From the NCBI GenBank assembly GCA_963576475.1, contig OY754969.1:29487388-29551387 (forward strand): a DNA stretch of 64,000 bases. The letters are read 5' to 3'. The notes beneath the pieces were generated by a model that saw nothing but the letters and a program-made list of their open reading frames with translations, was not told where the DNA came from and did not search any database. Each line of letters starts with the position of its first letter. The stretch's first letter is position 1. The position numbers and the translations under genes were made by a program. This DNA comes from Molanna angustata. Lineage: Eukaryota > Arthropoda > Insecta > Trichoptera > Molannidae. This document shows, in pieces, positions 41,193 through 55,800 of this stretch.

Positions 41193-41360
41193 TGGGTCGA
41201 TGACAGAGCGGTTATCGCGCTGGGTTAGTAATCAGTGGTCGCGAGTTCGAATCCTACCTCGACCGATTTCGTTCACCTATAGCACAAGCATTTATGCTTA
41301 ATTTAGGGAATATAGGAAGATGTATATGTACTTGTTTAACAAGGACATATTCATTCTAAA
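41193..41360 (+). mobile_element. tRNA-derived SINE, family B, uninterrupted copy
   Basis: GGGTCGATGACAGAGCGG opens the head, with box B GAGTTCGAATCC near 41240, then TCGACCGATTTCGTTCACC and TGTTTAACAAGGACATATTC. It shows the site that is occupied at 14904-15151 in the other copy. Confidence 0.85.
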
Positions 41361-41849
41361 AAAACATTTATTTGTACTACGAACCCTTGACCACGTTCCT
41401 CCGATACCAGAATGTTCTCAAGTGATCACCCAACCTGCTCAGCCAACCATTTTAATGCATAAAAAAATCATTTATAACGATTGCATACATCATAATATAC
41501 TGAGTATATACGGCAAATAATAATAATCTTGGAGGGAGGCGGTTTGCACTATGCCGACCAAGCAAAAAACATAAATTCGCTCTCTGCGCAGCCTACGTGA
41601 TTCCCCGAGCAGAAAACTAAACTGATTTGCATGTGAAGTAACCCTGTGAAAACTGAACCGAATATATAATTTCTGTTAATATCTTAATTTAATTTATATT
41701 AATATGTATTGAAGGTGATTTGTCCAAATCTGAATAATGTTTTCTTTATAAATAAAGGATATGTTCACAAATAAATATAATCTATTAAACTATTCTTCCT
41801 GTTATAACCGCACGAGTAAAAGAGGTTATCGCCAGTGTATTGAATGAGG

Positions 41850-42090
41850 TTAAATGATTAAGTGAGAATTAGGTACTACTATAAATTGTATATATTTTAC
41901 AGAAAATCAATTGATCTAGTTGGGGTGTTAGGGCGTTTTACAATATTATTAATTTTTTTTTGTAAATATAAGCAGTTAAATGCATACATTTGTCAAATAA
42001 AAATATTTTTCTTAATAAAAAGGTTTGACTTACCCATGACTGGAATGATAATTCATATTTCTGAGTATGAAAATTTGTAGGCCTATCAGC
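41850..42090 (+). mobile_element. F1 element, middle fragment
   Basis: ATTGATCTAGTTGGGGTGTT, GTAAATATAAGCAGTTAAATG and TTGTAGGCCTATCAGC are F1 body words in the forward order. Confidence 0.65.
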
Positions 42091-42262
42091 AGGTTCTATA
42101 TCTGGTGAAATTATTATTGTTCCTATGGCGATTTAACGAATTATGTATTCAATTACAATTCAATTCAAGTGCCTATTTTTTTTTACAAATACTATCAATG
42201 TGAAATTGAGATACACTATAATGTGTACTTACGTTATTTATAGAAAGTTAAATTTACCAGTT

Positions 42263-42430
42263 CAGCCCCCCTAGACAACATGCCATTAAAGCTAAGCGTT
42301 ATATCGATAAGCTATAGAAATGTATGAAATTTGTGGCTGTCACGTGTTGTCATAGCGACCAATTTCATACATTTACTATCGCTTAGCGATATAACGCTTA
42401 GCTTAAATGACACGTTGTCTAGGCCCCCAG
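42263..42430. mobile_element. Foldback MITE, family F7
   Basis: CCCCCTAGACAACATG, GCTAAGCGTTATATCG and ATGTATGAAATT at the left return inverted at the right as AATTTCATACATTT, CGATATAACGCTTAGC and GTTGTCTAGGCCCCC. Arms are about 70 bp, the centre about 25. Only one copy in the window. Confidence 0.82.
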
Positions 42431-43965
42431 GTATTTCGGAGCTTAATATATACATTTGTGAAAAAATGAAAAAAAATCTTTTTGAAAAATATTGTGTTTA
42501 TACTATAATATTACAAATTTTCAGTATTTCAGGTATCATAGTTTTTGGGATATATGGAAATAAAAAAAAGTTGTACTCAAATTCACCGTTGGATTAGATG
42601 ATTTAAAGTCTCCATAATATTATACTCTTCGATAGCGGAACAATATTATATTAAAATTGGAGCCACACATAAATTATCTGCTTTTTTTATTATTATTAAA
42701 ATTGTAACTGGCACGGTATTAGATACGGCGTATTTGTCTCTCAAACTATAATTTTATATTGCTAAAAGGACATAAATAATATTATGAAAAAAATCATTAG
42801 ATAATTATATTTAAAACTGCAATTTTGTAAGCACTCTCAGCTGCCAGACTTGCCGCATACCTACCTATTTTCAACAATGAAGGAAATATCATGAAACCAG
42901 CCATACATGATGATTCATCTTAAACATTGCTATCTCTCGTACTATAAAATTATCTTACATTCCACGTTCCCAATCTGAGGTTATACTTTTCTATACTGAG
43001 CCAGGAGATTTTCGCAGCCCTGGCTCATTCAAGGACCGCCCGGGACTCGGGGCCGTGGTTTATTTTCTCGCCATAGTAATTTTCAATAGCGTCTAGTCCC
43101 AGCTCTTCTTTTCTGCATTCTTAGGTTAGGTTTAAGTTTGTTTATAATAATAATAGCGACTCGCGTGAGCGAGTTGCTTTATAAATTGAATTATAAATTA
43201 TTATAAATTGAATTTTTCATTTTTTATTAAATTTTTCGTATTTAATATAAAATTTCACAGCTCATTTGACTCCATTCTACGAGATCTCAACCAATCAGAG
43301 AGCCGACCGGAAACTGAATGCGGAATGGTAAATGCGGATTGTAGACGCTAGTGTAATTTCCTGGGAAGTTTTACTGACGTGAATTCCCGTTGTCTTCTTT
43401 GGTGGACTTTTCTGTCAGGGTTACCTACCCTTAACTGGGAGGGATCCACTTATGTAGCGCTGGAGACTCGCCATTGCCTCATACTATCTGCTATGCCCTG
43501 AAGATAGTCAGTGGTCACTTTGCCCGGGGTTTGCGGGGCCCAAGGACCACTCCTGGACGCTAGTGGTAAAACTTGTTGGTATTGTTGCTGGTGGTATGTA
43601 ACTTAGCATTTTTAACGCATATCTTCCAGCAAAATATACACCACCGTAACCATAAACCAACAATTAGAACCCCCTACATGTACATCAACCCCAACTTCTT
43701 CAAACGATTCATACGATCATTGCACGACTATGTACATACATTAAACTGCAATTTAATGTTTTTTTTTAATAACAATTATTGACCTAGTATGTTTGTAGTG
43801 CGTAACGTATGTAACACAATTAAATCCGTTATTTATGAAAAGTACGTATAAATACAACAAACGAAAAATAAATAATTCAGTACGATAAAACGACGTGTAT
43901 TATGTGTTTGGTATTTGGATATTTACATTTGATAGTACATGTGTTTTGTACAATAACAAGTGACA
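42431..43965. other. 5' flank of copy 3; repeats, no gene
   Basis: 43125-43185 (GGTTAGGTTTAAGTTTG, TTATAATAATAATAGCGACTC) resembles the last 60 bases of the window (63948-64000), so it is a dispersed repeat end. 43370-43570 is GC-richer and repeat-like (TACCCTTAACTGGGAGGG, GTTTGCGGGGCC). I could not pick a promoter for copy 3. Confidence 0.45.
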
Positions 43966-44026
43966 ATGTCTGGTGATAGTGAAGTGCGTAGAACTCCGTT
44001 GGAAAAAGCACAAAAATACAAAGAAA
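43966..44026 (+). CDS. Copy 3, exon 1 (start codon, 61 nt)
   Basis: It encodes MSGDSEVRRTPLEKAQKYKE plus one base; donor A/gtaata. It is polar and charged, with no signal peptide. Intron 1 is only 450 bp here, which supports the exon 1 call in copy 2. Confidence 0.82.
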
Positions 44027-47000
44027 GTAATAAACAATACATTGTTTTAATTTGTGGTGTTTTTTCTGGTTCAAATATATTTTCTTGTTTAGTAAAATCA
44101 AATGAATGATACTAACTTGTCAAAACACATTTTTAATTGTAATGTGTACCATATTAAAAAAGTTTATTATTTAGTGAGAGATTACAATTTTTAATCAAAA
44201 TATTTCGTAAATATCATTTCATTATAAAAACTAACCGTGTACAATTGAAATTTATTTTATAGTAAGTTTAAAAATCATATTGTAGAATTTCAGATTGAGA
44301 ATGATATATAAAACGAATTAAAATATTAGTGTACGAAACTATTATTATAAAGAATTTTATATTCAATTTTTCTATTCGCAACATTTTGAAATGTGTGAAC
44401 AATCGTTTTTTTAATTAACCTTAATTCATACAAATTTAATTTTAAATGTCTATAAATTTGTAAATAACCTTTTCAGAAGTGTCAAATGGTCATCGGAAGG
44501 ATGTAAATTTACCTGTGGAAATAACTATTACGTTTTTAATAACCAGTATATTGTTATTGACAACATTTGTTTTATTAACATTCACTACCCTGAAGAATCA
44601 TCTCAATGAGTATGAATTATTAATACTTATAATTTATTATTAGTATGAATTATTATGTAGGTAAATAACTTATACAACAGATTTTGTGTGAAATTGGAAG
44701 GAAATGATTTTTTTTGATGAAATCGCTTCCATCCGACATACACTTACCTACTTGTACATACAAGGCGTATTGTTTTACTAAGAATATTAAATTATGTATA
44801 GGTATCGGCAACCATCTTGAAAATTTTCGGCGTGATGGGGGAAGGTTTGCGCATCTACCAACTAAGCGTAAACCCCAGAATTAGAGTTCTCCCAGCGACG
44901 ACGCCGTTATCAAGATGAAAGCTGGTTTCTCTACCTACTTGAATTACAATTTATATTTGACTACCTACTGAGTGCATAACTCAAAATCATTTATGTTGGC
45001 ACTTCAAAATATTGATCATCGAGGCCTACAGAAACTATTTATTCATAATAGTAATCTTAGAAGCGATTCTAATTCCTTAAACATCCCCTATCCTCAACTC
45101 ATTCCTAATCCCTAACTCATTCCTATCCCCTGTCCTCAACCACCTCTTCGTGATCTCATACTCCCCCTGTCCTCTACTACCCCTTTCTGATCCCTAAAAT
45201 CCCCTGTCCTCAACCATCTCTTCCTGATTTATTACTCCCCATGTCATTAACCACCCCTTCCTGATCCCTAAGTTCCCCTGTCATCAATTACCCCTTTCTG
45301 ATCCCTAAAATTCCCTGTCCTCAACCATCTCTTCCTGATCTATTACTCCCCATGTCCTCAACCACCCCTTTCTGATCCATAAAATCCCTTGTCCTCAACC
45401 ATCTCTTCCTGATCTATTACTCCCTATGTTCTCAAACACCCCTTACTGATCCCTAATTTCCCTGTCCTCAACCACCTCTTCCTGATCCCTAAGTTCCCCT
45501 GTCCTCAACCACCTCTTCCTGATTCCTTTCTCCCCCCTGTCCTCAATTACCTCTTTCTGATCCCTAACTTCCCTTATCCTCAACCTCTTCCTGATCCCTA
45601 ACCCACTGGTACTAGGTACATTTTATTACTTTAATCTTTATTAAAAGTTTTATATTTTTGAACCTGACTGTACATAATTATATGCATATTTCGTTTGATT
45701 CTTTTGTGAATGAAAACATGTTATTGGTTTTAAGTTCAATATCGATATAACTATAGGTACATTATGTTTTTCAATACAAAAAACTTTAAAAATGAACTAC
45801 TTTTGTTTCGATGTTTAAGTAAAAAGAATCTCAAAACGAAATATATCCTATACTTATGTTTGAAATGTTTTTTTCTTGATTTACTTTGTATTGTTAATGT
45901 TTTGTTTATGAATTTCTATACAATACATAAGGAATGACTTCAATATGCTTAATATAAGTAATTCTTAATATTTTTAGATTTCTGCTAACAAAATGGATAG
46001 CAACTGGGATGTATTTTGATGAAATTTGGGAAAATATCTTGTTGGTGGTAGGTACGGTTAATAAATATACGTTGTTTATTTCATTCATTACTTTAAATAA
46101 CACTGTTATTAAAAAATGTTATAAATCAATGAAATTATGTATTTTTTTCAGGAGAAAATAGCTTTGTTCATTGGGTCGTAATACCTAATTTGATTGGAAT
46201 TGTGGTTTTTTGGATTCTTAGTGGAATATACTACTTTTTAGATGCATATAAACCAGCATTTACAAGAAAATACAAAGTACAACAAGGTACTAATGAAATC
46301 CTCGATAAGAAAAAAATAATTTATGTAAGTAAAATACTAAATACTTAATGTTATAAGACAATATGTTTTTGATCATTTATGTACCCCTCCCTCACGGGGT
46401 AGGCAAAGAGAACCGAACGCCACATGTTTCTAACTAACACACATCCTTCGTCAATATTCATACATCGTCTCATACATTATCGTCTACTGTTCAAGTTTCT
46501 TACGTTTCTCACTTTCAAAATGTCGTCGTGCCATCCTTTTTTTGGCGACCCAACTTCTTTTTCCGTTCCTTTCATCTTTTCATATTGTCTTCGTCAAACG
46601 TTCTTCATTCATTCTTGCCACATGGCCAAACAACCTCAACTTTTCTTCATCTTATATTCTCTCCTTATGCCCTTATTCGTCCAGCCATCTCATTTTTAGT
46701 CTGCCTCTGCTTCTTCTTCCGTCTAGTGTGATGTTTAAAACCTTGTTGGGAGTACGATCATCACTCATCCAGTGGACATGGCCCAACCATTGCAGTCTTC
46801 TTATTATAATGAACTGTACAATGTTAGGTTCGCCATACAGTGCCTCTAATTCGTGGTTGAATCGTCTCCTCCACACTCCATTTTCGTTGACAGGACCAAA
46901 TATCTTTCTGAGGACTTTCCTTTCAAATATCAAAAGTATATTTTCATTATATTTTGGTCATTACCCAGCATTCGGCACCATATGCAATGACTGGACGGAG

Positions 47001-50000
47001 GAGCGTTTTATAAAAGGTTATTTTGGTTTTTCTACCGAGCAATATTGACCTCAAATGCTTATACAGCCCGTAGTAGCATCTGTTTGCTGCTGATAGCCGT
47101 CCTCTTATTTCGGTACTGTAGTTATTATCGTGGGTGATTTCAGTACTCAAGTATTTGAAGGAGTTGACGCTTTCTATGTGGTGTGACCCTAAGTCTAATG
47201 GTGGATGTGTGTGGTTTGCCTGTGACTCGCTTGCTTGTTCTACCATCTTAACATTTATTTGCAATGAGACATCATGTTCATGTGGACTTCAAATCATTAT
47301 CTTTGTAATCATCAATATGTACATACAATCTTCAGGTCAAGTTCCTCACCTGATTAGTTTATTTTGTTGAGAAGTTCTTGCAGGTCTTATCGCAGGTGAG
47401 ATTGAAACATACAAAACCAAAATTAATAAAAAAGCTCTTCTCTCAGTGACGCCTTTGGCTAAAAGCCATAGATAGTGATACGAAAGCCATAAATAACATT
47501 CTCGAACCACATTTTCGAGCATAATTTTATAGAAATTTAACATGACACTTTTAAAGTCATATTATTATATAAATAAAAAAAATAAATAAAGTAATATATA
47601 TAGATATTATTATGTTAAAGTTGAGCGCAGGGTCAAGATTCCTGCTTGTCAGATGTTTAAGTCCAGGTTCCTGACGTATTCGATCGCTCCGTCGCTAAGG
47701 GTGAAGAAATCCGATGCGTTACCACAGTATGATCTGAGAGCACATTCATTGACTATGTGTTCAATTGTCTGCCTGTCAGCTCCACAGTCGCATCCAGGGG
47801 ACTCTTGCCATCCACATTTGTAGGCAAAATCAGCGCATCTGCCGTGACCAGTTCGGATTCTGTTTAGAGCCGACCAGACCCTTCTTGGTTGATCGAAGCC
47901 GGGCGGCGTCTCCGTGATGCAGGGCAGGGGGATCAAAGATGGGTCACCAGTGTTACTTTGCCACTCAGTGATCCATGCCTCCAAGATGTTATATTTAATA
48001 TTATGCACGGAAAGGTTGGAAGCTGTTCGAAGTGGAGGATTTCGAGATTTGAGCCTGTTACTCTGCAGGAGGTGGTTAAGGTCTGTGTTGGCTGGCATTG
48101 TGGGATTTTGGACAAATTTGGTATATTCTCTGATTAGTGCGTTCAATCTTCGGAGATCAGGTGGTGGAATGTGGCTTAAGATAGGCAGCCAATGCGTAGG
48201 CGTAGATCTTATGGTTCCCGTAATTATTCGCATTGTGTAGTTTAGTTGAGTATCTACCTGTCTAGTGTGGGCGCTGTTTAACCATACGGAAGATGCATAT
48301 TCAGCTGCCGAATAAACAAGGCTCAATGCCGATATGCGTAATGTTTCCGCCGTGGATCCCCATGTGGTGCCGCAGAGTTTCTGTATGATATTGTTCCTTG
48401 TTTTTATTTTTGATGCTAGTTTACTGAGGTGTTCTTTGAAAGAGAGTGTTCTGTCGAGGGTGACTCCCAGATATTTTGGGAAACTGCTATGAGTTCGTGT
48501 TTTTCCCTCGAAGACCACGTTGAGCTCCCTCTTGGCCTCCCTGTTATTCAGGTGGAAGCAGGTAACTTCTGTCTTGGAAGCATTAGGTATAAGCCTCCAG
48601 TCTCTTAGGTATTTACTCATTGCTTCTAGGTCTGATGCAAGATCGGATTCAACCTTTTCGAAGTTGCGGTGTTGAATTGCCAGGGTCCAGTCATCGGCGT
48701 ATCCGAATTTACGTGATTTTGTTTCCGGCAGATCTGCAATATAAAGACTGAAAAGGAGTGGAGCCAAGACAGAGCCCTGTGGGAGTCCATTGTTCAGCTT
48801 TTTGACGCCGCTTTTTGAGGCTCCCATCGTCACTGTGAAAGTTCTGCCTGTGAGCATGCTGTCGATTAGTGGTATGATTACCTTACAGGGTATTACGCGT
48901 GCCAGTTTGTAAGTCAGTCCCTGTCTCCAGACGGTATCATATGCAGCAGAGAGGTCTATAAAGGCAGCACCCGTCTTCAGGTTCTTTTCAAAGCCACTTT
49001 CAATGAATGTAGTAAGTGCCAGTATTTGGTCACAGCAGCTGCGGTTTGGGCGGAAACCAGCCTGCTCCACCGGCACCTTCTCCAAGATATTAGGAGCTAT
49101 TCGATTGTATGTAGCTCTTTCTAGTAGTTTAAAAGTTGTGTTTAGGAGAGCAATTGGTCTATAGCTTTTAGCTTCATCAGGCGGCTTTCCTGGTTTTAGC
49201 AGTGCGATAATCTTTGCTCGCTTTAATTTATCAGGTATGTTACCTGTCTGAAGTATATCCGTAAGGAAGATGGTCAACCATTTTATTGCATATTTGCCAC
49301 AATGAATCAAAAACTCCGAGTGGATTCCGTCAGAACCGGGAGCTTTTCCAGGTTTCATCTCTTTTATTGCCCTTGATATCTCCTCTTTTGTGAAGGCAGT
49401 AGACATGGTTTCAATGTTTTTGAGTGATCTTTTAAGCGATTTAAGCTCACGCATCTGAATGAAATATTAAAAAGTTCAATTTATTAAGTACCAAAATGTT
49501 TTAACAACATGCATAAACGCGAAAACAATTATTAATAAACGTTGTTCATACAACAGAGTATTTAATTTATTTGCCACAGATGGCAAATAGTATTTGCTCC
49601 TGATTTTAAGCAATTCATATAACACACAACTTGTAGACATGGTTTGGAAACTTATCGTTAAAAATGAGATTATGGTAAATAATATAGTAACTGTTAATAT
49701 ATAAGAAAATGTACTTCCCTGTATTTTTTTACTAACTTTTTACTGTTTACTCTCATAAAAATAGGTAAACAAATTATTTATTCAATTGTACGATTCTTTG
49801 CTTGGACAGGATTATTAATAAATCGGTATAGTAAGAATAACTTATTCCTAGATCTGAAACGAGTCAACAACACAAATGAATAAACATTTATTGAGACGAA
49901 AAGAAGTTTACATACAAATACATAGACATATATCAACAAATGAAAAGAAAAACAACCTTTCTGACTCAAAAGGACCATGCTTAGCTAATATGTTGCAGGA

Positions 50001-52634
50001 AGCCAAGCCCCTCAGCAGCTGATTTTCAGCATGATCCTATTGCTTATGTATTATAGTACGAGGTCTACTTTATTTATATGCAGATAAATATAAAAAAAAA
50101 TACAAAAAAATGCTCCAAAAAAACACATATATATTCATACATACATACATACATACCATCACGCCAAGTCCCTTACGGGGTAAGCAGAGAGAATCGAGCG
50201 CCATACTTCTCTATTTTTGCACACATTTCTGGCTTCCTTTACATCCATGCATCGTCTCATACATGCTCGTCAATTGTTCAAACTTTTTATGTTTCCTTCT
50301 TTCAAAATATCATTCACATGGTCATGCCATCCCTTTCTGGGGCGACCTCTGCTATTCACTCCATCTCTTGCACCCATGTATATTTTTTTGGTCAGTCGTC
50401 GATCGTTCATTCTTTCTATATGTCCAAACCACCTCAAAGCGATCTCATTTCTGCCAGCTCCACCTTCTTAGTGATCTCATTTCTGCCAGCCCCACATATA
50501 TACACACATTTATTTATACACAGCCATACACATAAATACACATAAATTCTTACATACTTCACTCTATGATTGCGAGGCCAGAAGCATTGCTCGACAATTC
50601 TCTTTAAAAAAATAGATTTTTTCCACTGCTTTTAGCGGTGGAAGCAAGTCATTCCAACATTTTGTTGAAGCGTATTTGAAACTACCTTCAAATGCCGCCC
50701 CTCTATGCCTAGGAATAAGCAATAATAAGCCTCTGGCCCTCGTACCATAGTTGTGAACACTTTCAGACCAATTCAGTGTTTTTGATAAAAATAAAATTTG
50801 ATTTGTTAATTAAATTCTGTAAAATTAGATTTTGTTATTTAACAGATTTACAATATTATGTACCTGTATGTTTGATTTATATACTTATGTTTTTTTTTAT
50901 TTTCAGGTAGTTAAAGTTGTATTGTTCAATCAATTGGTGGCAATCGTTTTTAGTATTATCTTTTTCTTGTCAAAATATATTCAAGGATTTCCTCCACTTA
51001 GACCACTCCCTTCTTTGACTACACATCTATTTCATTTAATAATTATGGCTGCACTTCATGAGGTAGCATTTTACTACGTTCACAGGTAAATATGTTTTTA
51101 TTTTATTTTTGTTAAGTTTAGAGAAAACTACACAGCTTTGTACAATTGTGTGGTTACATTGGTGCTTTTGAAATTAATTACGTGCCAAAAATGTTTTCTT
51201 CAGAATTCATAATTGAAATAAAAATATTAAACGATTATTAATTATAGCAAAGTGAGGAGAAGGTGGGACTATTAGTGTGTAGGAATATTAATATTTTTTA
51301 TTTTATAAGTATATTATTATTTTTTTGTGGTTGTTATTTTGCTTTGATACCATACAATTTCAATTTCAATATGTGATATATGATGTTATAATGTTATTAA
51401 CTAAATATATTTTATCATAATATTAACTTCAAGACAAAGAAGTAGTTACTTAAAATAAAATTTAAATTAATAATAAATTATGATAAGATGTTATCACAAC
51501 AATTTAAATATACGTCATTACGATATTTTCGCTAACATAATATTGCTATAAAAAGTGACTATCGTCTGTGAGTACGTGTACAATATTATGATATGAGTAA
51601 ATAATACCTCGTATGGAACTATTTTTTTTTAATAAGGCACAGCCACCAATAGAGGCGGATTTGTGCTGTACAATTAAGATCATAATATATTTACTGTTGA
51701 AAAGAAGAGTAAAAACAGAATTCCATTATCTCAGAGAAATAGGGGTTTACATTAAGTATGGAACTATAGACAGTCAAATACTTATAATATTCTAAATAAG
51801 CTATAAGTGCTGTTTATCTTCCACTACCACCCGATCTGTTTTAATGAAACCCTTCTTTAGCAGGACTCTAATAAAATAACGAATGATAGTATGAAGAAAG
51901 TAACAATCATAGAACGTAGCGAGTTCTGTGAATCTGGAGGTTGTAATATTCGGATAAGATTGACTCACAGAATTTTTAGTGATACGAGAAATGGTGAAGA
52001 GTTTATTCATCAATAAATAGCAAAATAATAAAAGATGTGACATTAATTGAAAAAAACCTAAAGTATGTTATTAAAATTTCGTCTTAAATGCTATTTAAGT
52101 CTTTATAATATAACAATATACATACTTCAAAATATTTAAGAAGACCGCATCAACGAGGAATTTTATTTGTCCCTAATACAAGACAATGAGTGATACAGCA
52201 CGAGTAAAACAACAAAATGTTGTTAAAAATATGCACAAAATCAACCATATTTATATGACCTATTTATATTAAGTGTTATGTTAAAAACCTTTACATTTAT
52301 GAGTAAATTCGATTTAAAATAATTTCAATGTACGCCGCACTTAGCTCAATGCAAAACCACACATGCATAGGTACTGTTGCTACATACTGTAGAATAAATC
52401 TTGTTAAAATTATAAAAGACTTTAAGAGCAATCGTGAGCCACTTTTTCTCTAAATATTTTATTTTATTTTATTTATTTTATTTATTTTATTTATTTTATT
52501 TATTTTATTTATTTTATTTATTTTATTTATTTTATTTATTTTATTTATTTTATTTATTTTATTTATTATAAACAATACAATACAATACAATGTTGATTAC
52601 ATACTAGAGTTAGAAGTTACATATGTTTGTGTGT

Positions 52635-52678
<44 letters not shown>

Positions 52679-52693
52679 ATGTGTGTGTGTGTG

Positions 52694-52738
<45 letters not shown>

Positions 52739-52767
52739 GTGTGTTTGTATGTGTGTTTGTGTGTGTG

Positions 52768-52831
<64 letters not shown>

Positions 52832-55800
52832 TGTGTGCGTGCATGTGTGTGAGTGTGTGTGTGTATGTATTATTTAATGATAAGTGTTGTAAATGATAGA
52901 ATACGATCCACTCGATGAAGTGTACTTTCAACAACGTAGTCACAAGAAGACTCTTGGAGATACATATCGTATAATAATTCTTATTATTTCTTCCGTGTTC
53001 ACATCAAACAACAAATAAATATAATGTGAGAGTTATTCTAGATATTCACTAATGGAATCCACTTTATTGCCTGAATTTGTTTTAGTTTCCATAGCTTGTA
53101 CAATTGTACTCTATATACTATGACGTAAATTTGGCATTTGCTAGATCTCTGTCTATTATGCTTAGAATTGATAAAATATAAAAAAATTTGTACGATTTAT
53201 CAAGTTTGTCATGTCCAAAAATTATGAAATTTGTATGTTTTTAGACTACTTCATTACAAAGCTATCTACAAATACATCCACAAAAAGCACCACGAATGGA
53301 TATCACCTATAGCTCTAGCAGCCGAGTATTGTCATCCAATAGAGCATATTTGTCTTAACTTGTTCCCTCTGATAATAGGGATTAATGTATCAGGGTGTCA
53401 TGTTTCATTGGCGTGGATTTGGTTCTATCTCGCTATTGTAGTTGCTGTCAATGACCATACAGGATATCATATACCGTTTTTCACCACACCACAATACCAC
53501 GACTATCATCATTATAAGTAAGTTCAAAATATATATTTTAGACTAAATTCATATTTACGTTTTAACTTATTTCTCATGTTACTAAAAGTAAAAGGTTAAA
53601 CAAAGGTTATGTTTTTATTTTCAAAAATGATTTTATACGAAGTTACGACAAGTTAGAATAGTTAAATTCATATACTTATTCATATACCTCTATCTTCTTC
53701 GATTCACTCGATTTAATTTGCCTATTTGCAGGACAGCTTAAGGTAGATCGAAGGACTGTTAACATTTCTGATTACAAGCTTCTAGAGATAATCAGAGGCC
53801 CTTCTGGCAATGTGTACAGAATATCGAAAGATTATAATGTCTATCTCTCTTCTTCTTCATGTCGAGTCCTCCCGACGTTGAAGATCACAATCGTATAGGA
53901 GAAACTCTCTCTCTATCCTGTGTGATGGGGAACGGGTCATCCACACGCCATTCCATTCATCGGCTTCAAATTCCTATCTGTAAGCGGCTCTGCCCAGACC
54001 ACGCCAAGAGAGTCCAGGTCCAGGTCTGGACGCAGTCTATCCATGTCAGCGTGGGTCACCCATTACGTCTCGCACCCTTTGGTCTATGGTGAAGAACTAT
54101 TCTGGCGGGCAGTTGCTCACTAAGTTTTTCCACATGTGCACACCATCCGAATCATGATAATTTTTTTGGAACCAGGATCGCTGCCTCCTATCGGATACGG
54201 CCCCCAATCTCCATATAAATTTAATCAAATAATATATTATACATTTTTTATTTATTTATTTATTTGGAAAACAAACATGATACAATGTTATAAGAATATA
54301 TTATGATAGTAAAAAAAATACATAAGAGTAACAAATTTAAATTTCAAATAAAAAATCTAAAGTAATAAAGCAATCAAAATGTTAGTGTTTGTGTGTGTGT
54401 GTGTGTGTGTATGTGTGTGTGTGTGTGTGTGTTTGTCTCACGCCTTCTGAAAAACCAAGAGCATCTAAAAATCTAATTTATGTGCGAACGTGTACCTGTA
54501 TACCTGATGCAGTGTCACGCTAAAAATAATGCGATAAAAATGCTGAATTTTAAAAATATTTCAATAATTTTTTTTTTTCATACAAAATTTTCCAAGTCGT
54601 ATCTGTCAAAAAAGTGTACATTTTGCACGCAAATATCTGTTAGTTTAAAAGTTAGAAGTACGTATTTACACGAAAAAAATATATTTTCAAGTATAACTTA
54701 GCGTTTGAGTGAAAAACATGGTGAATATTTTGTATAATTATAATGTTTAACTTATTTTTAATGTAAGCGTTTTGTACATGAACGCCGCCATTTTAATATC
54801 TTTTCATACAATATTTCATTTTCCTACCGAATGAATATGTTCTTGAAAATAATAAACCTTTGAATTATGTAATTATGAAATAATAAAATGAAACACAAGA
54901 CATTACAGCAAGTTTTAAGACATATATTGTAAAAATGTGTTTTTTATTAGTAAAGATATAGGCATAATAAAATTGCATAATTTGTAAATAATATTTGATT
55001 TTTCTGACAATTTTCATTTTTATGGCATCGAACAAACCAATGTATGTAGGTACCTACATATTCAAAAAATGTCTCAAACCATTTGATATTTTTTACGTAT
55101 TGGAATGGTTACTATGGTAACGGAAAGATTCTGATATTCAAATAAAATTTGTTATGAATCGAATTTATTTAGAACATTGTTGTAGGTAGGTACCTACCTA
55201 TTATTATTTACTTACAAATCAACAATATACAGATTTCCTATCGGAAAATTATTTTATTTATTTATTTATGAATGTATGAATGTATGCAAGCGATGTGCTC
55301 CTAAACCGTATGTCCGATTACAATGAAACTTTGGCGAATTGTCGAGCGTGTGCCCGAGGTGGTTTCTGGATTTAAACTTTTTTCTTATTCTTCTTCTTCT
55401 TCGTGTATTTGGTCATTTTACCAATGAAAGCGGAATATCCTGGGAAAAGAAGGTCCGACTGTCCCTCCATCTCTTCGCAGGTCTTCCAGGACGGTTTCTG
55501 GATTTAAACTTTTTTCTTCTTCTTCTTCTTCATCGTGTATTTGGTCATTTTACCTATAAAGGTGGAGTATCCTGGGAAAAGAAGACGGTGCTTACATCTC
55601 TTCGCGGTTCTTCCAGGATGGTTTCTGGATTTAAACTTTTCTTACCCGAATGAAGGGACGGGATGTAATTGAAGGGAAGGGAGGCACTAAAGGGCCTGAA
55701 GGGACGGGAGGTATTAAAGGGCCTGAAGGGACGGGAGGTACTGAAGGGCCTGATTGGAAGGGACGTGATGAGGGATTGAAGGGACGGGATGTACTGAAGG

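Noticed and set aside
49455..49470. TTCATTCAG before the 601-codon RT as proof of a spliced host gene
   Set aside because: A single acceptor-like word is common in AT-rich DNA and the RT is ordinary for a 5'-truncated LINE; kept only as a testable remark.
53251..53262. Tyr for His after box 1 in copy 3 (LLHYK against LLHHK) as loss of catalysis
   Set aside because: The superfamily box is H-X3-H (HRLLH), which is intact. The following His is not a required ligand in that pattern, so I do not call copy 3 inactive.
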